The notes under the pieces: model-generated | The model's database searches: none | What the model was told of the DNA's origin: nothing | The model's input: the letters and a program-made list of their open reading frames with translations, nothing else | Translations under genes and position numbers: made by a program | Shown here: positions 8,204 to 16,351 of the stretch, in pieces | How positions within the stretch are numbered: position 1 is the stretch's first letter | Layout: each line of letters opens with the position of its first letter | Assembly (NCBI GenBank): GCA_964020155.1 | Contig: OZ026549.1 | Location: forward strand, 4,816,719-4,834,218 | Length of the DNA: 17,500 bases | DNA from: Chondrilla cf. caribensis | Lineage: Eukaryota; Porifera; Demospongiae; Chondrillida; Chondrillidae | Direction: 5' to 3'

Positions 8204-11200
8204 ACTCACATTCTTGCAGGTTATTTTGCAGTGGGGTCCCAGTGAGAGCTATTCTTCTCCTAGTCCGTATCTGGTTCACAGTTAGAGACAGGGCAGACTT
8301 GCAGTTTTTTAGAAGGTGCCCTTCGTCACAGACGACAATGTCAGGGCCTGATGCAGTCAGAGACACAATTCTGTATTCAATCATTCATGCATGTACGTAT
8401 ATACGCATGACATATTCACAATAACCAAGAGCATGTGTGTATTGACATGGATGTGTGTGTGTGTGCGTGCGTGCGTGCGTGTGTGTGTGTTCCCTAGACA
8501 TCTAACTGCATGTACCTGGGTCTCTCAGACACTTTGCCAATATTTCCCTTCTCCTTCTGCTCATCTTTCCCTTTTCTGAGGTGAGATTGCGATATGTTGT
8601 GTAGCTGATGATACCAACCCCTCCTCTGCTGTGCCAGCTTGATATCAGGTCAGCCTGGTGGTTCTTACCGACTGGAGCATTGAAGTTCACCACCTGAGGT
8701 AGAGTATGAGAGAGTGGAAGGGTGAGTGATGGTGAGGGAGCGTGTGATGAGTGATGGTGGGGGGGGGGCATGAGGGTGTGTGGTGAGTGATGGTGAGAGT
8801 GATGTGAGGGAGTGTGTGATGAGTGATGGTGGGAGTGATGTGAGGGAGTGTGTGTGGTGAGTGATAGTGGGAGTGAAGTGAGGGAGTGTGTGGTGAGTGA
8901 TGGTGAGAATGCAATGTGAGGGAGTGTGTGTGGTGAGTGATGGTGAGAATGTGATGTGTGATAGTGGAAATGTGTCTTGCAATGTGTGAAAGAGGATGTG
9001 ATGTGTGAAGGAGGATGTGATGCGTGAATGTGTGATAAAGGTAAGGAGTGATATAAAGATTTTACAAATGTACAATGATGTTAGGGCACGAAGGAGAGTG
9101 AGGGCAGAGTGTAGAGAAGTGTAAGAAATCCTACACCCTCCTCACAGCACCAGAAACTGAACGCAGCAGTACACTGTAATTCACAATCAGGGACTCACAG
9201 AATATTCAGTGTCATCTCCAGTCCAGTGCTTGAACTCGTCGATCCAATTTGAGAGTGTATTCTTGGGCACTATTATCAGGACATGTCTGATCCCAGTTTC
9301 CTCTTCATTGAGCAGTGTGTCAATGAAGGCAATGAGCTAAAGAGCAGAGGATAACAGATACGTAGCTCACATACACAAGTAAATAATATTATACGTACTG
9401 CACATACTACTACATACGTACATAAGTAAATACGTATGTACATACTAGCTACATACGTACATACGTACATAAGTAAATACGTATGTACATACTAGCTACA
9501 TACGTACATACGTAGGTACTACATACATATGTAAGTAGATATGTACATACTAGCTACATACATAGGTACAGTAGACAGGATAATTAAACAACACATTTAG
9601 CACACTGTACTACCTACAGTTTACAGGACCACCAAACTGCATATGTACATGCATATTATATGTACATAAGTAGCTACATCCTTCTAGAGCCGGAATTTGC
9701 AGGTTACATATGTATACAGCACACATACATTATAACAAAGTACTGCCATAAGAGCGAATGCACATACGTAAGTACACCTGTACAGTACCACCACAATGAC
9801 ATGTACATGCATACATGCACATCTGTACAGTACCACCACAATGACATGTACATGCATACATGCACATCTGTACAGTACCACCACAATGACACACGTGAAT
9901 ACACTGCTGTACTGTACCAACACAATGATATGTACATGCACATCTATACAGTACTATCACAATGTCATGAGGACATGTATACCTGTACAGTACTAACACA
10001 ATGACATGTACATGCACATTTGTACAGTACTAACACAATGACATGTACATGCACATTTGTACAGTACTAACACAATGACATGAGGACAAGTATACCCCTA
10101 CAGACTAACACAATGACATATGTAGGTGTAGGTGTATGCATACCTGCAGTGTCTTGCCAAGGCCCATGCAGTGAGCCAGTATGGCACCCGAGCCCGGTGT
10201 CTCCTGTAGTGTCTTCAAATCTTCACAGATGTTGTTCCAAAGAAACTTCACTCCTTCTCGCTGGTGGGGCTTGAGCTTCACCACCAGTTCTCTCCTCATT
10301 TCGATGACAGGCTTGTCCTCTGTACCCTCAAAGATGATCCGGTCCTTCAGGTCATAATGTACTCTTTCTTTGAGTCGTTTGTGCCGTTCTTGTTCCTCTT
10401 TCTGAGCCTGTCTTGTTTCCAGAGCAAGTTTATTGCTTGACATGATCTTCCTGATGTTCCTTCTCATGGTAGTGTCCTTCTTCACTGGGGTATTCGCTGT
10501 CTGAGATTTCTTCTCCTCGTCACCATCTGACTCGTCTGTGTCACTCAGCACAATGATATCGTTATCATCTTTCTCTCCTTCATCTTCCGTTTGATCAGAA
10601 TCACTTTCAAAGATGATGTATTTTCCACGCTTGATGGCAGATTTTTCTTTCCTCCTGTTTGATTTTTTGTCTTTTGTAACTCGCGCCGAAGACAATATAT
10701 CATCCATCTCTTCTTCCTTGAGCTCCTTCTCCAGATTGTCTTCCTCTATTTTCTTGCCCTTGGGTACTCTACTGCTGCCAATGTCTTCCTCCTCGTCGCA
10801 GGAATCTTCAGATGAATCAGGATTTATCTGCCTACTGATGAACTTTTCCGTAACAAAATCATCACCTTTGCTAACACTGTCTGGCGTCTGTACACTCTCC
10901 TCTGGTTTGTGGACCACTTCCACATGTTGAAACAGGCCCTCCTCATCACTGCTGTCACTGAACAACACGTTAAGTCGTCTCTTCTTTGAAACATGCCCCG
11001 ATTTTACTTTCTCATCGATGGCACCTTCCATTTTGTCTGGTCCTTCGGTCTCGCCTCCATCATCCCCACTCCCACTGTTGTTATCACCATTGCCACCGTT
11101 ATCACCATCTCCACCGTTATCACCATCACCACCGCTATCACTGACCACATCACTTTCTTCCCCTGACAATTTGCCATCTCTGCCATTCAGAGTATCGTCT

Positions 11201-14200
11201 TCCCCTAAGAGGTCGTCTCCCTTGGTGCTTGAAGTACCGTCTTCCTCTTTGTCAGAATCATCACTAAACCACTGGTGCCTGTTGGTGAATCTCTGTCTCT
11301 TAATCCCGGCCCCTTTCTTCAACGGGACAACATTATCGGAGCCGTGTGCCGTCCTGATGTTGTCCTTTCCACCGCTGACACAATCAGTCTTTTCGTCTGA
11401 GGAATCACAGGGGTTCTTCTCATTCAAGGGAACATGGGAAGTATCCGACTTCACTTGCCTCTTTGGGAAAATATCTTCAATTTTGATAAGGTCTTCACCA
11501 TTATCCACATCTGATAAAGAACTCAGAGAGCTGTCATCATCAAATCCAACTTTACTGTCAGTTTGCTCTTCAGCTGAAACACCGTCTGTGGCTGAAGATA
11601 CCACTTTCAATTTCTTAGGAGGGGGGGATTTTTCAGGATGGGACAAACGCCGAGTCTTGCTGGGAGCAGACCTGGTCTGTTGTTCACCTGAGCCCTTGTA
11701 GAGCCGCGACATCTTGTACTGGTGGATGTAGTGGGTGATGGGTGTGGGGTCACAGGCACAGCAGACAAAGGGTTCGTCTGATCCCAGGATGTGAGCGCAC
11801 CTCTCCGATCCCTCGATCCTCTGCACACAGCTGACACAGGCAGAGTAGGGGCAACTGCGGTCACATTCAATCACCTCTCCCCCTTCTCCACAGATGAGAC
11901 ACTCGTTCTGTTTTCCATTTTCGTACGTGAAAGAATCCGAGTTGTAGAAATTGAAGCATTTCTTCAAACAGAGCAGAAATAGATATGTAAAGAAAGTACA
12001 TACGTAGGTACTGGGTGTATATAGAATATAATGGTATGCAGGTATATATGATATGTACTACTACAGCTAATATCCTGGTTGAGGGGTGGATCAAAGAAAA
12101 ACTGTGCGTACATATAAGCCATGTAGCACAGGTCAGTGATACAGCACAGGTCACCAGACAGGTTTCATTGGTAGGATTAATGGCGCGAACAAGGCAGAAA
12201 ATTAGTAAACACATTTCTATTGCATATAATATGTTGTATTGAGCTATGCGCATATTTGCAGTATAAATTGTCCACCCCTCACCACGCCAGGATACAAGTT
12301 AGTTGTATCCTGCCTAGGTGTGCTGCAGCATACCTAGGACATAACTATCATGTACGTATGTCTACATGGATACAATCATCCACAGTTGGTGTCCATAACT
12401 TTGTACAGCCTAATGTAACATAGTTGTAGGGGTGTACGTACATGCATCGTTGACCTTTGGGACATTGAATGAGCCATGCAGCTGCATGGATGGATCTTGT
12501 GTGCACGTCATACTTAGGTACATATGCACGTATGTGACCCTTGCCCTCCATCCCAAGGATGGTCGCGTGAAAAGGGTTCACTGTGAACACGCACACGCAG
12601 GCATACACAAGTCCAGCATCTCACCTTGCACTGGAGGACGTCCAAGACCTGGTGCTTCTTGTACCTGGTGTACTTCTTCTTCCCTCGCTCCCTCATGAGC
12701 TTGTTACAGGACACGCAACGAGGAAGATGCTTAACATCTGGACAAATGGACAGAAAGGAATGATGTGAGAATGAATACACTCATGAAAATGCATTGTGTA
12801 TGTACATATGCATGTGCATGTGGAACTACATGTGTAGAATGTGTGCACATACACATTTTGTGTGCATGTTTGTGCAGTGTGCTTGTGCATACATGGATGT
12901 GTGTGCCTAGAGTATCTATGGTGCACACCGCACCTTGTTTGGTTGACTGAGATGTACCATGGCCTCCATTGGTATTGTGGTTGGTAGGTGTGGTGAGAGA
13001 ATAGGTGTGGTCGGAGAAGGAAGAAAACTCTTCTTTCACTCCAATCCCTGGTGGACCATCTGTCAAGTAAGGGCTGGTGATGGGTGGCTTTTCATTGCCG
13101 ACACTAACGTCGCATGTATCCTTAGAGGCACTCGGAACACTGGTTTCATCAGGTTCACCTGTCGTTGGCATTTTATCAAGTTTATCAAGGATGGAGGTTT
13201 CATCAGGTTCGTCCAGTTCACCCAGGAATGTTGGTTCGTCCAGTTCACCTGTGATCATGGGTTCGTCTGGTTCACCTTGTACCATGGGTTCAAGTTGCTC
13301 AGTTCGAATTTCTGATTTGTCTATTTCTTGCGGAATCTCAGGTATCCCTGTCTCATCTAAAATATCACATTTTTCTTCCATTCTTGAAAGGGATGCTTTC
13401 TGTTCCAGTCGCCACCTAGAGTCTTTCCATTCACCTTGAAGGCTTTGTTGATCAAAATCAATGGAACCCTTTGATACTTTGCTTCTATTCAGAGCAACGG
13501 GATCTCTATCCATCTCACCAGTCTCCAAGGACATATCGTTGTCAAACATGAGTAGTCTCTGACATTTTCCGGATGCTTCTGAGCTTGAGATGCGAGCAAT
13601 TTCTTCGTCCAAATCAGATCGCGGTGAACTCAGAGAACTTACACTGGAGTTAAGTCTCCTCTTCCTCAAAAGCTTCAAACTTTTCCGCTGTAGAGAACCC
13701 TGCGAAGAGTTGAATCTGGTGGACTGACTTGGGGTGCACGTGAGGTTGCCTGACGAATCAAATCCCTCCAATTTCGATTTTGCACAAAATTGGTCCTTAA
13801 CAAGAGACAATGCACAAGAAGTGAGGTCTCCTTCATCACCTCTTTCTCCTTGCTGTTCTCCGTGTTCGGTAGAGGTATCGTTAACAGGCAAGCCATTCTT
13901 CTCCATTGGCAAATCGCGGTCAGGTTTACATTTAGTTACCTCCTTAGAAGTATCATCTTTCGTTGTCGTATTGTTGTCCTCGGAGACATAAGAGAGTTCA
14001 TTGGATGACGGAATAGCACTTTCTGTCGTACTATCAAACTTGTAAGAAAAGAGAGTGAAATCGTGATCTTGATCATGCGTTGTACTTCCTTGGTTGGATT
14101 GAGAGTTGTGGGTCAAGTCCAAGGTGGTGATGGGGTCACAGAAGTTGGTAGGTGACAGAGGGGAAGACACAGCACAATCACGTAAGTTTTTCAATGGAGA

Positions 14201-16351
14201 AGCAATATCGCTTACAAACTCTTCCGAATCAGCAGTGAAGAAATCTGAAGAGTCAATCAATGGGGAGACAATACACTTGGGAGACAATCGGTCATCTTCT
14301 TCGAGTTCACCTGGGGAGTCAACGCACCTTATCTCGCTATCACAACAGGGTGGAGACAGCTGGTCAAGATCTATAACTGGACCAGTTATCCTACAATCCA
14401 CTGAATGGTCCCGCGATAGAGGAGCTACAGAACTTTGTTCCAGAGATTCAGGTTTCAATGACACTTCCTTGACACACACAGGTGTTGATGGTCCTTCCTT
14501 GGCACGTACAGGTGATGGAGGCCCTTCAGGTAAATGTTTATGAATTGATGGTCCTTCGTCTCTTGATGGTCCCTCCTCCATAGACACAGCTGATGGTCGC
14601 CCTTCTTCTGTAGATACAGGTGATGGTCGCCCTTCTTCTGTAGACACAGGTGATGGTCGCCCTTCTTCTGTAGACACAGCTGATGGTCGCCCTTCTTCTG
14701 TAGACACAGCTGATGGTCGCCCTTCTTCTGTAGACACAGGTGATGGTCGCCCTTCTTCTGTAGACACAGGTGATGGTCGCCCTTCTTCTGTAGGCACAGC
14801 TGATGGTCGCCCTTCTTCTGTAGACACAGGTGATGGTCGCTCTTCTTCTGTAGACACAGCTGATGGTCGCCCTTCTTCTGTAGACACAGCTGATGGTCGC
14901 CCTTCTTCTGTAGACACAGGTGATGGTCGCCCTTCTTCTGTAGACACAGCTGATGGTCGCCCTTCTTCTGTAGACATAGGTGTTGAAGGCCCTTCTTCCA
15001 CATACAGAGATGGCAGTAATCCCCCCTTTGTAGATACAGGTGCTGACGGTCCCTCTTTTGTGCCTACAGACACAACTAGATCATCTTTAGGGTGTACTGG
15101 TGATGGTGTTGAGTCCTTACTGTGTGGTAATGGAGGCTGCTCTCCCACTTGGCATACAGGATCTGGTTGGTCGTCTTCACAGAATACAGGAGTTCCACTT
15201 CTGCTGTCCGAGTGCACCAGTGGTGGTGGTTCGTCACTGAGCATGGGTGGCAGTGAGTTACTGTTCGACCGTAATGATGCAACATCACCTTCAGTGGTGC
15301 TTGAGGGAACACTTTGAGCATCACAAGGAGTCAATGGTGCGTCACTGGGAGACGTTGACACCAACCGACCCCCACTTGAGCTCGATATTACAATTGGATC
15401 ATCCTCGAATACACCTGGAGATTTGCTGTAGGTGGATACAGGTTGTAATGTTACAATTTTGGTGTTTGTCTCCATTGATCTGTTGTCAAACACATCACTG
15501 AAGCTGGCCCCTGCGGCTTTGACATCTACACCATCTCGTAAAATCACGTCTTCTCTACGACAGTCAAGCAAGGATGGCGATTCAGAGCGCGACTTGATGA
15601 CACGGTCTTCATCTGAGATGCCTTCATTACCACCATCTTGTGCTTCAGGTGTCGATGGCAATGACACCAATTCGTGGTCATGGAGCCGAACCTTCTCATG
15701 CCACGATTCCCATGATAAGGGAAGATTGCCAACTTCTTTCATCAGAGAACTACAGCTCGATAATCTCGTCAAGTCGAATTTGTCATCCTCAGGATCATCA
15801 TTCTCCATCATAGCATAGTCGTTATCCGTGGTAGCATCACTATCGTGATTGCGCTCAAGACTGTCAATAATGCCCCTAGCAAGCGAGTCACACTTCTGCG
15901 AGGGAAGCTTATCCAAGATGATTGAGATCTCCTTCATCTGGACTGGAGTTGATGTTGATGTTGATGCACGGCTGTCCCCACTGCTACATTCTCTTGTTGA
16001 AGAACGTGAAGAACAAGAGTGTGAATGATCCTGAATCTGCTTCTTTCTTCTTGCTTGATTGGGAACAGGTTTGTACCCCCCAATGGGCACAATGTACGGC
16101 TCCAAGTTGGAGAAGACGGCTTCATGCATTGGAACACTAGATATATTAAACTTTCTGCTGTGTTCAATTTTAGATAATCTCAATGAGTGTCGAACTGCAG
16201 AACTTCTAGATCGCCTTGAGTACACATTGTCTGAGACAGTAACAATCTGAGGCAAACTATCCATCCACTTTGTTAGGTCACACATGGCACTTTTCAGCTT
16301 TTCCTCCAGAATTTCAAAATTCTGGGCACTTATGTCAGGACATTGCTGCAT
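3710..16351 (-). CDS. ATRX: ATRX chromatin remodeller (SNF2 helicase with ADD domain), 12 coding exons
   Basis: Spliced CDS, 5' to 3' on the minus strand: 16351-12934, 12737-12625, 11961-10144, 9336-9199, 8693-8516, 8347-8210, 7851-7676, 7446-7282, 6953-6325, 5910-5733, 5336-5166, 4381-3710. All introns are GT-AG and every junction is phase-matched; the sum is 7,794 nt, or 2,597 residues plus stop (human ATRX is 2,492). Seen: ADD cysteines at about residues 1147-1247, Walker A GLGKT, DEGH box, LTGTPLQNN, and [11 protein letters not shown] in the second lobe. Known of the family: ATRX is a nuclear ATPase that, with DAXX, deposits histone H3.3 in heterochromatin and telomeres, and its ADD reads H3K4me0/H3K9me3. 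The DEGH (not DEAH) box, the AHCMGLGKT block and the ADD domain identify ATRX rather than RAD54 or RAD54L2. Odd: about 1,140 disordered residues precede the ADD. The start codon is the least certain part, because an acceptor-like tract overlaps it. Confidence 0.93.
4382..5165 (-). other. ATRX intron 11
   Basis: 784 bp. It holds MITE copy 1 at 4444-4618, AT-rich unique sequence, and from about 4970 to 5160 an impure GTGTGT/ACATGC/TACGTA simple-sequence stretch. The Cys/Val- and His-rich open frames across it are by-products of the repeat. Confidence 0.8.
4444..4618 (+). mobile_element. pogo/Tigger-like MITE, copy 1
   Basis: A 175-bp element with terminal inverted repeats CAGTGAATTCTCGCTAAT and, at the other end, ATTAACGAGTATTCACTG. 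It is flanked by TA on both sides (4442-4443, 4619-4620), the Tc1/mariner-pogo target duplication. Ends of the type CAGTGnA...TCGTTAATCC are typical of pogo/Tigger non-autonomous elements. No ORF. It lies in ATRX intron 11, and its reverse complement is copy 2 at 7066-7223. Confidence 0.88.
5166..5336 (-). CDS. ATRX: ATRX exon 11: post-helicase region
   Basis: 57 codons starting [20 protein letters not shown] and ending NTKERPQ. It matches human [17 protein letters not shown] and the following DRHF/RHF block. This helix follows motif VI in all ATRX proteins. The acceptor is TTGAATTCAG, the donor is CAG|GTGTGT, and both ends are phase 0. Confidence 0.94.
5466..5696. repeat. Long (CA)n array with an 82-bp higher-order duplication
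   Basis: About 230 bp of almost pure CA. The same interruption set (AAACCCACGCACAAAC and a later CAAAC) occurs twice, with AAACCC at 5516-5521 and 5598-5603, so an 82-bp block was duplicated inside the array. It fills more than half of ATRX intron 10 (5337-5732); the transcript strand is (UG)n. Confidence 0.97.
5733..5910 (-). CDS. ATRX: ATRX exon 10: helicase motifs V and VI
   Basis: Encodes [37 protein letters not shown] and [18 protein letters not shown]. The last contains the arginine-finger motif VI of SNF2 helicases, and all three blocks are near-identical to human ATRX. The acceptor is TTTCTGCAG and the donor is AAG|GTGCAG, followed within about 35 bases by a very long TG tract. Confidence 0.95.
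5911..6324 (-). other. ATRX intron 9
   Basis: 414 bp of TACGTA/CATGTA/ATGCAT-type cryptically simple sequence. It contains a short inverted pair around 6250-6312 (CACCTACTGTACATACAGTA and its partner TACATACAGTAGGTGCA). I see no exon or regulatory motif. Confidence 0.65.
6325..6953 (-). CDS. ATRX: ATRX exon 9: linker insertion and start of the second helicase lobe
   Basis: Encodes residues 2049-2257 plus two bases. It starts [12 protein letters not shown], followed by an acidic then basic, Ser-rich insertion ([26 protein letters not shown]) as in other ATRX proteins. The RecA-like lobe 2 then begins: [20 protein letters not shown] and [17 protein letters not shown]. The insertion contains ITVVTLDDE, a SUMO-interaction-like patch. 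The donor is AG|GTAATT. Confidence 0.93.
7066..7223 (-). mobile_element. pogo/Tigger-like MITE, copy 2 (opposite orientation)
   Basis: A 158-bp element, CAGTGAATATTCGTTAATCC at one end and GGGTTAATGAGAATTCACTG at the other, flanked by TA at 7064-7065 and 7224-7225. Its reverse complement aligns end to end with copy 1, including a shared run of more than 40 bp in the middle (ATTTCCCAGTACCAATATAA is part of it). It lacks about 17 bp present in copy 1. It occupies about half of ATRX intron 8 (6954-7281). Confidence 0.88.
7282..7446 (-). CDS. ATRX: ATRX exon 8: hinge between helicase lobes
   Basis: 55 codons, [19 protein letters not shown] to FRTFQIFMR. It matches the human segment RKDYTALTKFLPPKHEYV and the FQDFQMLSR block. 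The acceptor is TTGTTCTGTAG; the donor is AGG|GTGAGT; phase 0 at both ends. Confidence 0.92.
7676..7851 (-). CDS. ATRX: ATRX exon 7: end of the first helicase lobe
   Basis: Encodes [18 protein letters not shown], then [13 protein letters not shown] and [17 protein letters not shown]. It lines up almost without gaps with human MVNFIKENLLGSIKEF and MKKRAHILYEML. The acceptor is TGTGTGCAG; the donor is CAA|GTACGT. It enters with two bases that complete Tyr and leaves in phase 0. Confidence 0.92.
7871..8032. repeat. 18-bp x 9 minisatellite
   Basis: Nine head-to-tail copies of CAATATGGAGTGTACATG, starting every 18 bp from 7871, with one or two substitutions in some copies (CAATGTGG, CAATTTGG). 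In ATRX intron 6 (7852-8209). Because 18 is a multiple of three, all frames stay open and give spurious repetitive ORFs. Confidence 0.97.
8135..8202. repeat. (CA)n microsatellite against a splice donor
   Basis: About 34 CA units on the plus strand, in ATRX intron 6. On the transcript strand this is (UG)n beginning two to three bases after the GTGAGT donor of exon 6. Confidence 0.97.
8210..8347 (-). CDS. ATRX: ATRX exon 6: Walker B (DEGH) and motif III
   Basis: Encodes [14 protein letters not shown] (DEGH at 8316-8327), [19 protein letters not shown] and one base of the next Tyr. DEGH is the ATRX form of the DExH box, needed for ATP hydrolysis; LTGTPLQNN couples hydrolysis to remodelling. The donor GTGAGT at 8204-8209 lies directly against a long TG tract on the transcript strand. 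Confidence 0.93.
8516..8693 (-). CDS. ATRX: ATRX exon 5: first helicase lobe, variable part
   Basis: Encodes residues 1830-1889, [18 protein letters not shown] to CLRDPG. It includes [14 protein letters not shown], which matches the human block GGVMIIGYEMYRNL. The acceptor follows a T/C-rich tract (CTCTACCTCAG); the donor is CAG|GTACAT. It ends with one base, which the next exon completes to Gly (DPG|PDIVV). Confidence 0.9.
8699..9030. repeat. Degenerate G-rich minisatellite in ATRX intron 4
   Basis: Imperfect tandem units of about 35-42 bp built from GTGAGTGATGGTGA and GTGAGGGAGTGTGTG, with a run of ten G at 8759-8768. The plus strand is G/T-rich and the transcript strand C/A-rich (CTCACTCACCATCA-type). 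It takes up most of the intron 8694-9198. The His/Pro/Ser-rich minus-strand frames here are repeat artefacts. Confidence 0.9.
9199..9336 (-). CDS. ATRX: ATRX exon 4: SNF2 motif Ia
   Basis: A short exon of 46 codons (residues 1784-1829). It reads [15 protein letters not shown], then [18 protein letters not shown] and KHWTG. This matches the ATRX block after Walker A (human ALVVCPLNTALNWMNEF). The acceptor is CTCTTTAG, the donor is TCT|GTGAGT, and both ends are phase 0. It is easily missed because it is short. Confidence 0.9.
9421..9570. repeat. 47-bp tandem repeat in ATRX intron 3
   Basis: Units starting CATAAGTAAATACGTATG at 9421 and 9468 are identical over 47 bp. A third, diverged unit begins near 9526 (CATATGTAAGTAGATATG). 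The sequence is TACGTA-rich and nearly self-complementary. It lies in the 807-bp intron 9337-10143. Confidence 0.9.
9778..10125. repeat. 37-45-bp minisatellite, about 9 units, in ATRX intron 3
   Basis: Units of the form CTGTACAGTAC, then CACAATGACATGTACATGCA, start near 9778, 9823, 9868, 9906, 9944, 9983, 10020, 10058 and 10098. The first two spacings are 45 bp and the later ones 37-40, from loss of a CATACATGC block. The array ends about 20 bp upstream, on the plus strand, of the exon 3 donor. Confidence 0.93.
10144..11961 (-). CDS. ATRX: ATRX exon 3: ADD PHD-like finger, acidic linker and helicase motif I
   Basis: Encodes residues 1178-1783 in a single phase-0 exon. It opens with KCFNFYNSD, then the PHD-like cysteines C1198, C1201, C1210, C1214, C1219, C1222, C1244 and C1247. 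An acidic Ser/Asp/Glu/Lys linker of about 480 residues follows, with DSSDEE-type casein-kinase-2-like clusters, a Gly-Asp-Asn run near 11060-11145 and a SUMO-interaction-like motif at 10528-10560. The end is the start of the SNF2 ATPase: [15 protein letters not shown] (Q-motif region) and [11 protein letters not shown] (Walker A at 10150-10164). The donor is CAG|GTATGC. Confidence 0.93.
11962..12624 (-). other. ATRX intron 2
   Basis: 663 bp splitting the ADD domain between its two zinc sites. Apart from AT-rich unique sequence it contains two adjacent palindromes (12288-12312 and 12313-12338). The plus-strand open frame at 12015-12242 shows no recognisable domain and I do not call it a gene. 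Confidence 0.75.
12288..12338. repeat. Two abutting palindromes
   Basis: CAGGATACAA (12288-12297) and TTGTATCCTG (12303-12312) form a perfect 10-bp stem with a 5-base loop. Immediately beside it, 12313-12338 is a 26-bp near-perfect palindrome, CCTAGGTGTGCTG with CAGCATACCTAGG, 24 of 26 matching and no loop. Confidence 0.9.
12625..12737 (-). CDS. ATRX: ATRX exon 2: GATA-like half of the ADD domain
   Basis: Encodes residues 1140-1177, from [11 protein letters not shown] to VLDVLQCK. The pair C1147-x2-C1150 and the pair C1176/C1179 (completed in the next exon) form the first zinc site of an ADD domain. The block aligns with the human ATRX segment that has a CxxC pair, about 25 residues, then CKNCF. 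The acceptor is TTTGTCCAG and the donor is AAG|GTGAGA; the exon ends in phase 0. It lies 196 bp downstream of exon 1. Confidence 0.88.
12934..16351 (-). CDS. ATRX: ATRX coding exon 1: long disordered N-terminal region
   Basis: Encodes residues 1-1139 plus one base. The first about 120 residues look partly ordered ([20 protein letters not shown] could be helical) and include a basic stretch (QARRKKQ). The rest is Ser/Pro/Asp/Glu-rich and probably disordered, with a 10-residue tandem repeat at about 451-590 and hydrophobic-acidic patches ([19 protein letters not shown]) that resemble SUMO-interaction motifs. I see no catalytic motif and cannot name a folded domain. The donor at 12933 reads GTGCGG, a weak match, but it joins G to AT (Asp) in frame with the ADD exon. 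The start at 16351 is the first in-frame ATG after a stop near 16420. The sequence just before (TTTTCTACTTTTGCACATGCAG) minus-strand 16367-16346 also resembles a splice acceptor ending at 16346, so an upstream first exon is possible. Confidence 0.8.
14581..15000 (-). repeat. ATRX: Coding VNTR: 14 tandem 30-bp units in ATRX exon 1
   Basis: Fourteen units of exactly 30 bp, starting every 30 bases from 14581 to 14971. They encode [10 protein letters not shown] or [10 protein letters not shown] at about residues 451-590. Most units differ only at one base that switches Ala and Pro; the outermost units are more diverged, and looser EGPS-type repeats continue on both sides (about 14460-15060). The near-identity suggests recent unequal exchange or slippage. 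Confidence 0.97.

Noticed and set aside
8687..9075. His/Pro/Ser-rich minus-strand frames upstream of exon 5
   Set aside because: They translate the intronic G-rich minisatellite; the conserved protein begins at the acceptor at 8693.
11018..11701. Plus-strand 227-codon frame rich in Ser, Pro and Leu
   Set aside because: Antisense shadow of the Asp/Glu/Ser-rich ATRX linker; no start context, splice logic or domain.
12015..12242. Plus-strand 75-codon frame as a small gene
   Set aside because: It lies inside a phase-confirmed ATRX intron, shows no domain or signal and is of a length expected by chance.
14455..15003. Open frame reading [10 protein letters not shown] repeats on the minus strand
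   Set aside because: It is the +1 frame of the 30-bp VNTR, open only because the unit is a multiple of three. The STEEGRPS frame continues into ATRX on both sides.
3710..16351. RAD54L2 (ARIP4) or RAD54 identity
   Set aside because: These lack an ADD domain. The near-identity to ATRX in motifs II, V and VI and in the tail ([16 protein letters not shown]) is specific to ATRX.
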